Assembly: GCA_963794745.1 (NCBI GenBank)
Contig: CAWCEZ010000010.1
Span: 868,001 to 932,000, forward strand
From: Fen-671 sp963794745
GTDB taxonomy: Bacteria > Actinomycetota > Acidimicrobiia > Acidimicrobiales > Palsa-688
DNA length: 64,000 nt
Direction: 5' to 3'
The notes under the pieces were generated by a model. That model was given only the letters and a program-made list of their open reading frames with translations, did no database searches and was not told the origin of the DNA. The position numbers and the translations under genes are program-made. This document shows positions 43,290-52,323 of the stretch, one piece after another; positions within the stretch are counted from its first letter, which is position 1; the number at the start of each line of letters is the position of its first letter.

Positions 43290-43771
43290 CCCCGATGATG
43301 CGGGCGCTGGCCCTCAGATGGGTGGCACTGGTTGGCGTCTTGGTCTTGGCAACGAGCCTCACGTTGGGCTCGGGGGCGTCGTCGTCAAGTGCTACGACGG
43401 TCCCGCGCGGCGACGCTGTGTTGATCGTCGGGAGCCACCGGTACTACCTTCAGCTTGCTGTCACGCCGGCCCAGCAGGCTCTCGGTCTGGGGGACAGGGC
43501 GAAGCTCCCGCTTGCCGATGGGATGCTGTTCGTCTATCACTCGTCGGGCACCCGTTGTTTCTGGATGAAAGGGATGAGGTTCGCGCTCGACATGATCTGG
43601 CTGGCTCAATCTGACGAGGTCGTTTCCGTCCAACCGAACGTCTCGCCAAGGTCTTATCCCGCCACTTACTGCACCCTGGCTCAAGATGTCATCGAGCTGG
43701 ACGCGGGGCAGGCTCATTTCGCAGGCATTGTCGTTGAGCGCGTCGTGAAATTGGAAATGCCTACTAAGTGA
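43286..43771 (+). CDS. DUF192 family exported protein
   Basis: A 161-aa protein with a signal peptide or anchor (LRWVALVGVLVLATSLTLGS). The DUF192 core follows: YYLQLAVTPAQQALGLGDRA, the signature DGMLFVYHSSGTRCFWMKGM and RFALDMIWLAQSDEVV, ending VIELDAGQAHFAGI. DUF192 proteins are small extracytoplasmic domains of unknown function. The GTG at 43286 overlaps the previous stop codon, implying co-translation with the stalked surface protein. Confidence 0.85.
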   Translation: MTPMMRALALRWVALVGVLVLATSLTLGSGASSSSATTVPRGDAVLIVGSHRYYLQLAVTPAQQALGLGDRAKLPLADGMLFVYHSSGTRCFWMKGMRFALDMIWLAQSDEVVSVQPNVSPRSYPATYCTLAQDVIELDAGQAHFAGIVVERVVKLEMPTK

Positions 43772-43879
43772 TTGTTCCGCCTAAGTGCGGCGTGACAATG
43801 AGGGGGAGGTTGATTTCGGACCGCCCGCGCCAGGCTTCACAGCAGGCTGGTGCCCGTGGCGACCCTCGGACTGGCTCTC

Positions 43880-44092
43880 TTACTTCGCCCCGAGGGTTGT
43901 GGTTGCACCGGGAACGGTTACTTGGCTCGTCGGGGTCGGGAGCGGGCCAGATGGGAAAGAGGGCCCGCTCGGGTGTGTGGTGGCCGCTGAGCTGTCAGGG
44001 AGGTAGCCGATCAGCGCCCCGAGAGCTCCGGCTATGAGGGCGGCGGCCACGAGCGCCCAAGTCGGCCAACTTCGTCGTTCCTTGAGGTGCAA
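43880..44092 (-). CDS. Small membrane protein, inverted paralogue of the 42.6-kb surface protein
   Basis: A 70-aa ORF with a TTG start: a basic KERRSWPTWA head, a helix ALVAAALIAGALGALIGYLP, and a Ser/Pro/Thr tail containing GPSFPSGP. The head, helix and tail align with the N-terminus of the protein at 42576 (KERHRWPTWA, VIGYLP, GPSFPSS). It stops where the other continues into a long stalk and domain, so it is a short or truncated copy. A stop codon lies just upstream of the TTG in frame. The nearby gap 44093-44359 holds no gene I can support. Confidence 0.5.
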   Translation of the reverse strand: MHLKERRSWPTWALVAAALIAGALGALIGYLPDSSAATTHPSGPSFPSGPLPTPTSQVTVPGATTTLGAK

Positions 44093-44359
44093 GGAGCCTG
44101 GAGCGGGGCCCGCTCATGCTGGCTGGTCGCGCTGTTTTGAGCTGGCACAGCGATGAAGTGTACTCAGCGAGGAACCATCTACGGGCCTGAGTGGGGCGGG
44201 TGCGGGCCTTTCGCTGAACGGCTGGCGAACACTGCGCCAACACTCGTCAAGTTCGTTGTACAGGCCCGGCGGGCCGTGTTCAGATAGCTCTAGCCGGCCT
44301 CTGCCGTGCCTGAAAAGCCTCAGACCAATCAGGATCAAGCCCCCAAAAAGGAGCTCACT

Positions 44360-45322
44360 TTGGCACCACGCAACAGGATTAGGAAGTTCGGCCTCATGGC
44401 GGCCACGGTGGTGTTCGCGGCCCTCACCGCGGTCGCCGGCCCAGCTTCCGCCCAAGCCGTCCCGCCCACGGGTTCAAGCGTCACCCCGAACCCCGTGACA
44501 AATACAGCCGCCCAGTTCTCGGCCACTGAGCAGTACTTGGGCGACGCTGGCATCATCACCGTCGTCATCGGGCCCAACTCGGTACTTCAGCCGGGAGTAG
44601 CGCTGAGGTTCGAAGAGTGCAACCTCAACCCCACCTCGCTAGCCGCGTGCGACGGGTCGACCGGCCAGACCACCAACGCAGGCGGCTCCTCGACCGTCAT
44701 CCCCGCCGCCAACGGCAGCGTCACCTTCACGATGTACCTGTGGGAACTGCCTACCGGGTGGACACCCGACACCTACGACTCGTCCGACCCGTACACCTAC
44801 AACCAGCCAGGCTTTGACCCGGGCTCGACGGTTACCTGCCTCGACGCGCAGTCGGATGCCAACCTGACCGGCGGTGCCGGCACGGCGACGCCCTGCTCGA
44901 TCTGGGTAGGCGACGACCCGTCCAACTTTGCCAACAACAGCATCGTTTTCAACGGCATCCAGCCAGATCCTGCGCCCAATGGCGGCCAGCCTCCTGCCAC
45001 CACGACGACGACGGCTGCACCCACGACCACCACGACCGTCGCCCCCACGACGACGACCACGGTCGCACCCACCACGACCACGACCGGCGCAGGCACGACG
45101 ACCACCACGGCTGCCCCTACGACGACAACCACGGTCGCGCCGACCACCACCACAATCTTGGCCACTACGACGAGCGTCGCACCCACCACGACCACGACAC
45201 AGCCCACGCAGGGCCAGGTGCCTGAGTCACCGTCGGTGCCGTTGCTGCCTCTGGCCGGTCTCGGTGTCCTCGGTGGCGGTTTCATGCTCTTCCTCCTCCG
45301 CCGCCGCAGGGCTGGCGCCTAA
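44360..45322 (+). CDS. Surface protein A1: beta-type domain, Thr-rich stalk and C-terminal anchor
   Basis: A 320-aa exported protein. The TTG at 44360 has AAAAAGGAG six bases upstream, and the signal peptide runs MAPRNRIRKFG to ASAQA. The mature domain has the block SVTPNPV, EQYLGDAGIITVVIGPNS, LRFEECNLNPTSLAACDGS, NGSVTFTMYLWELPTGWTPD and IWVGDDPSNF, shared with the proteins at 47345 and 48555. A TTTTT/APTTTTTVAP stalk of about 75 residues leads to a helix and RRRRAGA. No sortase motif is evident. The domain family is not one I can name. An ATG at 44306 is an alternative start. Confidence 0.78.
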   Translation: MAPRNRIRKFGLMAATVVFAALTAVAGPASAQAVPPTGSSVTPNPVTNTAAQFSATEQYLGDAGIITVVIGPNSVLQPGVALRFEECNLNPTSLAACDGSTGQTTNAGGSSTVIPAANGSVTFTMYLWELPTGWTPDTYDSSDPYTYNQPGFDPGSTVTCLDAQSDANLTGGAGTATPCSIWVGDDPSNFANNSIVFNGIQPDPAPNGGQPPATTTTTAAPTTTTTVAPTTTTTVAPTTTTTGAGTTTTTAAPTTTTTVAPTTTTILATTTSVAPTTTTTQPTQGQVPESPSVPLLPLAGLGVLGGGFMLFLLRRRRAGA

Positions 45323-45379
45323 ATGGTCCCCGAACGCTCACAAACGACGGACATACACGCAAAAAGGAGAACCCAAAAC

Positions 45380-47169
45380 ATGCTCAACCGTAAGTTCAGC
45401 AATCGGCCCGGGCGGTGGTAGCGGCCGGCGCGATGCTCAGTGGACTGATCGGGACTGCAGTCGTGGCCCCCGCAGCGAGCGCCACCCTACAGTTCCCGGC
45501 CTTCACCTTTTCACTAGCGGCCGAAGGTACGCAGCCGACGGCCCCTCGTTTCTACGAGGGCTTCTCGAACACGATCAACGTCGCTGGCTCCGAGACCGCT
45601 GAGTATGCCCTAGAGCAAGTCGGGGCCCTCTACAACAACGCGGGGATCTTCGGCTGCAACCAGAACAGCGACAAGCGGACGTGCGCTTCTACAGACATCC
45701 TCCCGTCGACGGACGTCTACGACAACTTCGACCACGACGTTGTCAGCAATGCCCAAGCAGTCGGTTCCGCCGCCGGCGTCCAGCAGCTCTGCACCGCAGG
45801 CAACGACGGGTACGAGCCCAGCGAGCCGAGCCCGATCCCGGCCACCTGGCCTTACTACCAGTACCCGACGCCGGAGCAAGCCAACGAGGGTGCCGACGGT
45901 ATCCCGATCGACCTGGTGCGGGCATCCGCCTCGCAAGCTGACCTCACCGCCCACGGGGTCAGCGTTTGTGCCGACCTCCAGCAACAGGCCATTGCAGCCG
46001 ATGCCGTGGTCGGGCTCGACTTCACGCCCCAAGGCACCACCGCCGGGCAGCTTCCCGACGGCACCACGGTCGAAGAGGTTGCACCCGCCACCCCGATCGA
46101 TTTTTCGGACGTGGGCGGCCCAGGGTCCACCACTGACACTGCCTACAGGGTGTTCTGCGACCCCGCCACCGACCCGCTGGCCATCACTACCTGGGACCAG
46201 CTCTACGCGGCTGAGGGCATCTCCAACCCGCCGAGCCCTGACCAGCCTCTAGTCCTGTGGGGCCCGAAGAACAACTCGGGTACCGGGGCTACCTGGTACA
46301 CCTTTGCAGGGTGTGGCACCGGCACGGGCCGCATCCCGAGCAACCACCTGGTGACCGAGAACGACGCGCAGCAGATCGGGCAGTACGCGGCGCAGGACAG
46401 CTCAGAGACGGTACAGGAAATGGTCCCGTCGACCTGCGGCGGTACCCCAGTCGTATGCGGCACTACGAACGTGACCATCGACAACTGCGACGGCACAGGC
46501 GTCGGCTCGGGCTTCGGTACTTCGAGCTACGGCAATACCCCGAAGTCCCCTTACACCTCCAACGAGCAGTGCGTTGCCCAGGAAGTGGCTGACTCCCTGT
46601 TCTTTATGTCCTACGGCTACTACTTCTCGCACCCGTTCACCGCCGCGGTGGCGATCCCGACCGAGGCGCAAGGCACAAGCCCCAACTACATCGACCTGAC
46701 CATCGGTACCGCCAGCGGGGACCTCTACGAGGTAGGAGGGGCTTCATCGACGGTTGCTGGAGCCACCGTCAATAGCACCGACCTCGGCCAGCCCGGCACC
46801 GGTGGCGTCACCGGGGACCCCCGGGCAACCCCCGGCAGCGGCGTTGAAACAGGCCGGGACCTCTGGCTCGACTACCTGATCGACCATGTCCGTGCCTCAA
46901 CGGCCGCCTTTGTGAACTGGGTCTGCGACTACAGCGACTACATCTCCCCCAAAGGGGTGGACCTGACGACCGGGCAACCGATCGACAACGAGATAAGTTC
47001 CGACCTCGGGGCTTGGGGCTGGAACCGTCTCAGCTGCGACGGTGGGACCGGGGCTTTCGCTGGACGCGGCTCCACGTACACCTCGCCGATCACCAATACG
47101 ACCGGCACCTACAACGGTGTTGGTTACACCGAGCCGGTTATCGACCCGGGCCCGCCGAACAACGAGTAA
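45380..47169 (+). CDS. PstS-like exported binding protein; signal peptide split by a 1-nt shift
   Basis: AAAAAGGAG precedes the ATG at 45380, whose frame gives the n-region MLNRKFSNRPGR and then stops. The hydrophobic core VVAAGAMLSGLIGTAVVAP and the rest are one frame away from 45415, so a base is probably missing near 45412. The mature protein of about 550 residues has the PstS-type start INVAGSETAEYALEQVGALY, QPLVLWGPKNNSGTGATWYT and DNEISSDLGAWGWNRLSCDG, with many cysteines. No anchor is seen. It is probably a periplasmic or wall-associated ligand-binding protein of the phosphate type. A decayed copy of its 3' end lies 1110 bp downstream. Confidence 0.72.
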
Positions 47170-47228
47170 CGAAGTTTCACGATGCTTGACCAGCTAAGTG
47201 GCTACCAAGTCAAGCGTTTAGGAGAGTG

Positions 47229-47261
47229 AAGAAGCCGGTGGGCGCGACCCACCGGCTTCTT
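47229..47261 (+). terminator. Strong hairpin terminator after the PstS-like gene
   Basis: A perfect 14-bp stem (47229-47242 with 47248-47261, AAGAAGCCGGTGGG arm) closes a 5-nt loop. A smaller inverted pair, GCTTGAC/GTCAAGC (47184-47190, 47209-47215), lies just before. There is only a weak T-rich tail. Confidence 0.8.
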
Positions 47262-47344
47262 GCTTGCTCTCGGGTAGAGACAAGCATTTGACCGTTGAGA
47301 CACTCACGTACAAGCCTTTTGACGTCTACAAGGAGCCGACCCTC

Positions 47345-48049
47345 ATGACCAAGTTGTTCACCTTGGCCTGCATCACCGGTGCGTCACTCGCATTGGCTAG
47401 CAGTTGGCCTCTTGTCGCCGACGCTCAGTCTCCCCGGCCACAGGTGACGGTATCGCCGTCGTCGGTGGTCCCCACAGCCCAGTATTTCGCGACCACGCAC
47501 AAGTTAGCGGGCAGTGGCGTGGTGGTCACAGTCAAAGTCGGGCCGAACAAGGTACTAATCCCGGCCTTTCCGGTGGAGGTAATGGAATGCGACCCAAACC
47601 CCTCCAGCCAAAGCGACTGCGACATGGAAACGACTTTGCCCTATGACCAGATAACAAAAAGGCGCGACGTCGCAGCGGCGAACGGGAGCGTCACTTTCCA
47701 TTTCCTGCTGTGGGCCCCTCTTCCGAACGCTTGGGATGCGGGCAGCGTGATCAAGGTTGGCCCAGGTCACCCGACGGCACTCTGGATCGGTGATGACCCC
47801 TCGAACTGGGCAGGTAGCGGACTTGTCTCGGCACCGGTGCGGATCGTCAACAAGGTCGCCAAGTCTGGCAAAGGAGCCCGCGAGGCGGCGAGCGCCTTAT
47901 CCAACAAGAGCAATGGCATTACGCATGGGACGAGCGCGGTCACGGTTGCGGTGATTGCCGTTGTTGCCGTCATCGTGTTGATCGTCGCGACGGTTGCTGC
48001 CACTGCAGGAAACGGCGGACGACGTCGGCGCCGCCCGGCTCGCACCTGA
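47345..48049 (+). CDS. Surface protein A2: paralogue of A1 without the long stalk
   Basis: A 234-aa exported protein. The signal peptide is MTKLFTLACITGASLALASS to ADA. The domain aligns with A1 and A3: VTVSPSSVVPTAQYFATTHK, VVVTVKVGPNKVL, VEVMECDPNPSSQSDCD, NGSVTFHFLLWAPLP and LWIGDDPSNW. It lacks the Thr stalk; instead it has a short Ser/Lys linker, one helix (AVTVAVIAVVAVIVLIVATV) and RRRRRP. ATG 47345 has GGAG nine bases upstream. It is probably anchored by its C-terminal helix. The function is unknown. Confidence 0.72.
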   Translation: MTKLFTLACITGASLALASSWPLVADAQSPRPQVTVSPSSVVPTAQYFATTHKLAGSGVVVTVKVGPNKVLIPAFPVEVMECDPNPSSQSDCDMETTLPYDQITKRRDVAAANGSVTFHFLLWAPLPNAWDAGSVIKVGPGHPTALWIGDDPSNWAGSGLVSAPVRIVNKVAKSGKGAREAASALSNKSNGITHGTSAVTVAVIAVVAVIVLIVATVAATAGNGGRRRRRPART

Positions 48050-48180
48050 CTCGGCAGACCTCTCTGCCTTAGTCAATGCGTTTGGACGGGGTAACCGGGG
48101 GCGGGGGGCCGTGCCTGCCTCATCAAGCGCCTCAGGACTGATTCGCACGGGAGGGTATTAGTCGGGGGCGCGGCCGCAGC

Positions 48181-48287
48181 TCCACGTACAATTCGCCGAT
48201 CGCCAATGCGACCGGCACATACAACGGTGTTGGCTACACCTAGCCGGTTATTGACCCAGGCCCGCCGAACAACGAGTGACGAAGTTT
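48181..48287 (+). pseudogene. Decayed duplicate of the 3' end of the PstS-like gene
   Basis: This 107-bp stretch matches 47071-47177 without gaps and with 10 differences. It covers the end of the PstS-like coding region, its stop and the first downstream bases. In frame it reads STYNSPIANATGTYNGVGYT followed by TAG, where the parent has GAG, so it is a dead fragment. The rest of the gap 48050-48554 has no supported gene. Confidence 0.85.
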
Positions 48288-48427
48288 GGCCAATCGCGGT
48301 GATTGCCGTGCCAGCCGTCGTGGTCCCAAGTTGTCGGGGCGATGTGAGGCTGGCGTCGGCGCTGCAAGGCTTGAAACTGACGAAAAGACCGTGCAGTCGA
48401 GTCGTTCGAGCACATTGTTTGTCCTGC

Positions 48428-48456
48428 GTTCACCGATTTGTCATCTGCTGCTCGCC
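48428..48456 (+). promoter_or_regulatory. PHO-box-like direct repeats upstream of the Pst operon
   Basis: GTTCACC (48428), TGTCATC (48439) and GCTCGCC (48450) follow each other at exactly 11-nt intervals. The first is the core of the Streptomyces PhoP box; the others match it at four or five of seven positions. The site is about 100 bp upstream of the first gene of the Pst-type operon, a fitting place for phosphate-starvation control. Confidence 0.45.
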
Positions 48457-48554
48457 CGGCGGCTAAGTGGGCAGTAGAGCATTGGCACTATGGCTTGGCG
48501 TGCCCGATCGTCAGTCCGCTCAGAGCGCCTCAATCGTCGAAAATTAAGGAACCC

Positions 48555-50102
48555 ATGAGAATTCCGATCCAGCTGAGGTTGTCATACCTGGCCCGCCTCG
48601 CAGGTGCTCTGTGCTTGTTCGGCGCGGGCTGGACCGTAGTCGCTGGCTTGGCATCCGCGCAGGTCACGACCGGTATAAGCGTGTCGCCGAACCCCCTTCC
48701 GACGGTAAGCCAGTTCTCCGCGACGACCCAGCAGTACCTGGGAGACGCGGGTGTGCTAACTGTTACGATCGGCGCTAACAGCACCCTTGAACCAGGCGTA
48801 GCTCTCAGGTTCGAAGAGTGCAGCCTCAACCCCACGTCCCTCGCCCAATGCGACGGCTCTACGGGACAGACCACCAACGTTGGTGGGAACACCGAGGTCG
48901 TCCCGGCTGCCAACGGCAGTGTGACATTCACCATGTCCTTGTGGGAACTGCCGACAGGTTGGACGCCCGACACCTACGACACGGCCGACACCTATACGTA
49001 TAACCAGACGGGCTTCGATCCCGGGTCGTCCATTGTCTGTGACGACGCCGTCACAGACGGCAATATAAACGGCGGCTCCGGCACTGCGCACCCTTGCGCT
49101 ATCTGGGTAGGCGACGACCCGTCCAACTTCACCAACAACAGCTTCGTTTTCAACAACATCCAACCGCAAGCAGCGCCACTAGGGGCCGTGCCGCCCACGA
49201 CGAGTACCACGACCTCCAGCCCAACGACGAGCACAACGGCCGGCTCAACGACCACCGTCGGCCCCACTACCAGTACGACGCACCCGAGCACCTCCACTTC
49301 GAGCACCACCCCGAGTAGCACGACCTCGAGTAGCACGACCTCGAGTTCAACTACGACCTCTACCACAACCGGTTCGACAACGACGTCCAGCCCCACCACG
49401 ACCTCAAGCTCGACCACGACGTCCAGCCCCACCACGACCTCAAGCTCGACCACGACCTCAAGCTCCACAACGACCTCAAGCTCCACAACGACCTCAAGCT
49501 CAACAACGACCTCCTCGTCGACGACCAGCACGGTCCCGACCTCGACAACGATCACGGGGACCGCCACCACCCTTCCCGCAACCACCCTGCCGTTCTCGAC
49601 GACAACTACCACACGACCGGGTCACCCCCGTTGCCGCGACCACCGTTGCATTGGCAGGCGTCACTTCCCTCCACCCACCTCGACGACTTTCCCCCATCAC
49701 TTTCCCCCGCCTTTCCACCACACGCCCCCGAGTTTCCCGCACCACACGCCCCCGACCTTCCCGCACCACACGCCCCCGACTTTCGGGCACCACACCCCGC
49801 CGACCTTCCCGCACACCAAGGGCCGAAGCTCCGGGCCGAAGCCGTACGCGGCCGGAGTTGCGACCAAAGGTTCGTCAGCTCCGCCAGGATCCGCAGCGCC
49901 CTTGGACCTGAGTTCCACCGACCCGCAGACAGCTGTCGCCTCCGACGCGAGCTCGTCCCTTGCCTACACGGGTTCGAGCCGCTACGTGGCTTGGCTAGTG
50001 GTTTTCGGGATCGGGATGATCATCGTCGGAGAGTTTGGACGCCGTAAAGCCCAGGCTCGTCGTGTCTCGTTGAGGAGCCTCGGGTCAGGCGGGGACAATT
50101 GA
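48555..50102 (+). CDS. Surface protein A3: stalked, LAYTG-anchored, with His/Pro-rich repeats
   Basis: A 515-aa exported protein, first gene of the Pst-type operon. The signal peptide ends near ASA-QVT. Residues about 40-210 repeat the A1 domain (QQYLGDAGVLTVTIGANS, LRFEECSLNPTSLAQCDGS, IWVGDDPSNF). A Ser/Thr stalk (about 215-350) follows, then residues about 365-420 with five blocks of the type FPHHTPPT. The C-terminus has LAYTG (469-473), a helix (VAWLVVFGIGMIIVGEF) and GRRKAQARR, a complete sortase sorting signal. The sortase encoded five genes on is the likely partner. The His blocks could bind metal. Confidence 0.8.
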   Translation: MRIPIQLRLSYLARLAGALCLFGAGWTVVAGLASAQVTTGISVSPNPLPTVSQFSATTQQYLGDAGVLTVTIGANSTLEPGVALRFEECSLNPTSLAQCDGSTGQTTNVGGNTEVVPAANGSVTFTMSLWELPTGWTPDTYDTADTYTYNQTGFDPGSSIVCDDAVTDGNINGGSGTAHPCAIWVGDDPSNFTNNSFVFNNIQPQAAPLGAVPPTTSTTTSSPTTSTTAGSTTTVGPTTSTTHPSTSTSSTTPSSTTSSSTTSSSTTTSTTTGSTTTSSPTTTSSSTTTSSPTTTSSSTTTSSSTTTSSSTTTSSSTTTSSSTTSTVPTSTTITGTATTLPATTLPFSTTTTTRPGHPRCRDHRCIGRRHFPPPTSTTFPHHFPPPFHHTPPSFPHHTPPTFPHHTPPTFGHHTPPTFPHTKGRSSGPKPYAAGVATKGSSAPPGSAAPLDLSSTDPQTAVASDASSSLAYTGSSRYVAWLVVFGIGMIIVGEFGRRKAQARRVSLRSLGSGGDN

Positions 50103-50156
50103 GCTCCGCATGCAGTCGGCAACGCACGCGGTCCTAAGGGGCTTGGCGGGTGCTAG

Positions 50157-51146
50157 GTGGTGACGACTGCCACGGAGCTCCCTCCGGTCATCGTCAGCGA
50201 CACGTTGGACTCTCCACGGGCCATCCAAAGCCCGCGCTCTTCCCTGGACAGGCTGTTCCGGGTGGTGCTGATGGCCTGTGCCGGCACCGTCGTCCTGCTC
50301 ATCTTTGCCATCATTTTGTTCCTCGCCCAGAAGGCTTGGCCGGTGCTTCAGAGCAGCGGGTTGAGCTTCTTCACAACCTCAGTGTGGAGGCCAGGGACGA
50401 TTGGCCAGTACGGGATATTGGGCGACCTCATCGGGACGGTCACGGTCGCCGTGGTCGCTTTGGTGTTCGCTTTCCCGATCTCGCTGGCTACTGCCCTCGC
50501 CATCAACCAGTACGTCCCGGGGGGCGCCCGGCGCGTCCTCATAATGCTCGTCGACCTCTTAGCCGCTGTCCCGAGCCTGGTTTACGGCCTTTGGGGGGTT
50601 CTCGTCTTTGATGCCTGGCTTACCGGGCCGACGACCTGGATGAGCAAGTACGCCGCGTTTTTCCCCTTGTTCCGGCCCGGGCCAGGCGCGCTCGGCCGCT
50701 CGCTGTTCGCGTGTGGCCTCGTGGTGGCGATCATGGTGACGCCTATCATCACCTCGGTCAGCCGAGAGGTCATGTCGCAGACCCCGGTCGAACAGTGCGA
50801 AGGGGCGTTGGCTCTCGGTGGGACCAAATGGGGTGTGATCACCGACGTCATCCTCCCCTTTTCTCGCAATGGGATCATCGGCGCGGCCCTCCTAGGCCTC
50901 GGCCGGGCTCTCGGCGAGACAATGGCAGTAACCCTGATCCTGTCCATCACGGCAGTCCCGACCAGCCACATCCTCTACGCAGGGGGTGGGACGGTCCCTG
51001 CGCTCATCGTCGACTGGTACTCACAAGTCGGGCCCGGACGGGGCCTCGACGCGCTGACGCTGGCCGGCCTAACACTGTTCGCACTCACGCTTGGTGTAAA
51101 TATCTTCGCTCGCATGATCGTCTCCAAAAGTGGCAGGGTGGCGTGA
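50157..51146 (+). CDS. pstC: Phosphate ABC transporter permease PstC
   Basis: A 329-aa permease with six main helices. Diagnostic parts are FFTTSVWRPGTIGQYGILGD, LIGTVTVAVVALVFAFPISL, LLAAVPSLVYGLWGVLV and the EAA region CEGALALGGTKWGVITDVIL, ending LGLGRALGETMAVTLIL. It forms the phosphate channel with PstA. Adjacent GTG codons at 50157 and 50160 are both possible starts. It overlaps pstA by 4 nt (GTGA). In Pst systems the binding protein PstS delivers phosphate to this pair. Confidence 0.93.
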   Translation: MVTTATELPPVIVSDTLDSPRAIQSPRSSLDRLFRVVLMACAGTVVLLIFAIILFLAQKAWPVLQSSGLSFFTTSVWRPGTIGQYGILGDLIGTVTVAVVALVFAFPISLATALAINQYVPGGARRVLIMLVDLLAAVPSLVYGLWGVLVFDAWLTGPTTWMSKYAAFFPLFRPGPGALGRSLFACGLVVAIMVTPIITSVSREVMSQTPVEQCEGALALGGTKWGVITDVILPFSRNGIIGAALLGLGRALGETMAVTLILSITAVPTSHILYAGGGTVPALIVDWYSQVGPGRGLDALTLAGLTLFALTLGVNIFARMIVSKSGRVA

Positions 51147-52303
51147 CTTCCACGATGATCGGGCCGACGACCGAGCCACGTGACCTTGACACGCCCAGGC
51201 GGCTTTCTGTCATCACCCGTGAAGATGCGGCCGAATTCGCGGTGTCTGTAGTGGCGGCCGCTTGCCTCGTAGCAGTGGCGTTCGTCTTGGCTGGGTTCGG
51301 CACGACTGACTGGCTGGGCTTCCTCATCTGCTGGATGGCAGTCTTCGTAGCTAATTACGTCGGGGTCAGCGCGAAGCGCCATGGCGCCCTGGTGGCAAAA
51401 GACCGGCTCGCGCGCCTGTGGGTTATTGCTGGCGCGTCGGTGGCGCTGGGCGCCCTGGGTTGCATCCTGTTCTACGTATTGGTGAACGGCTGGTACGCCG
51501 CGTTCGGCCACGAGTTCCCAACCTTTTGGACTCACGACTTCAGCAGAGGTGGAGTGCTCGACACCAAGGCACGTGTCGGGGCCCTGCACGCCATTGTCGG
51601 CACATTGGAGCAGGTTGGTCTCGCTACCATCGCCACCACACCACTAGCCATCCTGGCCGCGGTCTACCTGAACGAGATGCCAGGCAAGCTTGCAACGCCT
51701 TTGAGGATAGTCGTGGACGCGATGAGTGGGATGCCCTCGGTAATCGCCGGCCTGTTCATATACATCATTTGGGTAGTCCCGAGGAAGTTGCACGGCTTTT
51801 CCGGACTGGCGGCTGCCATGGCGATAGCAATAATCATGATGCCCACGGTTATCCGCACTGCCGAAGAGGTCCTCCGCCTCGTCCCAGGCACACTTCGAGA
51901 AGCAGCACTCGCGCTCGGTTCGCCAGAGCGACGGATGGTGCTAAAGGTAGTGTTGCCGACCGCAAGAGCCGGGCTTGTAACGGCGGTTATCCTCGGGGTC
52001 GCACGCGCAACGGGTGAGACCGCCCCGGTCCTACTGACCGCCGGGGGGAACCCCCGGATGAACGTCTCACCTTTCTCGGGCCCTCAGGCCGACCTCCCCC
52101 AGCAGGTCTACAGCTGGTTCCAGACGGCTGGGCCGACAAGCTTGCATGAGACTTGGGGGGGCGCCCTGGTCCTGATCCTCGTGGTACTGACCCTTTTTAT
52201 CCTGGCCCGTCTGCTCGGGGCCGGAAGGTCCGCCCGCGCAAAGAGAAGAAGGTCCGCCCGTAGGGAAAAGAGAGGGGTTACCGGGCAACCCCTTACCGCT
52301 TGA
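51143..52303 (+). CDS. pstA: Phosphate ABC transporter permease PstA
   Basis: A 386-aa permease, about 90 residues longer than most PstA. It has extra N-terminal helices (FAVSVVAAACLVAVAFVLAG, WLGFLICWMAVFVANYVG) before the PstA core: AIVGTLEQVGLATIATTPLA, VVDAMSGMPSVIAGLFIYII, EEVLRLVPGTLREAALALG and ARATGETAPVLLTAGG. The C-terminus is very basic (RSARAKRRRSARREKR). The GTG at 51143 overlaps the pstC stop. An upstream open frame is a shadow of pstC. Confidence 0.92.
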   Translation: MTSTMIGPTTEPRDLDTPRRLSVITREDAAEFAVSVVAAACLVAVAFVLAGFGTTDWLGFLICWMAVFVANYVGVSAKRHGALVAKDRLARLWVIAGASVALGALGCILFYVLVNGWYAAFGHEFPTFWTHDFSRGGVLDTKARVGALHAIVGTLEQVGLATIATTPLAILAAVYLNEMPGKLATPLRIVVDAMSGMPSVIAGLFIYIIWVVPRKLHGFSGLAAAMAIAIIMMPTVIRTAEEVLRLVPGTLREAALALGSPERRMVLKVVLPTARAGLVTAVILGVARATGETAPVLLTAGGNPRMNVSPFSGPQADLPQQVYSWFQTAGPTSLHETWGGALVLILVVLTLFILARLLGAGRSARAKRRRSARREKRGVTGQPLTA

Positions 52304-52323
52304 CTACTCAAAGGAGTTTTTGT

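Noticed and set aside
49320..49520. Short repeated units that could look like a CRISPR array
   Set aside because: The repeats are in-frame Thr/Ser codons of the A3 stalk, with no unique spacers of constant length and no cas genes.
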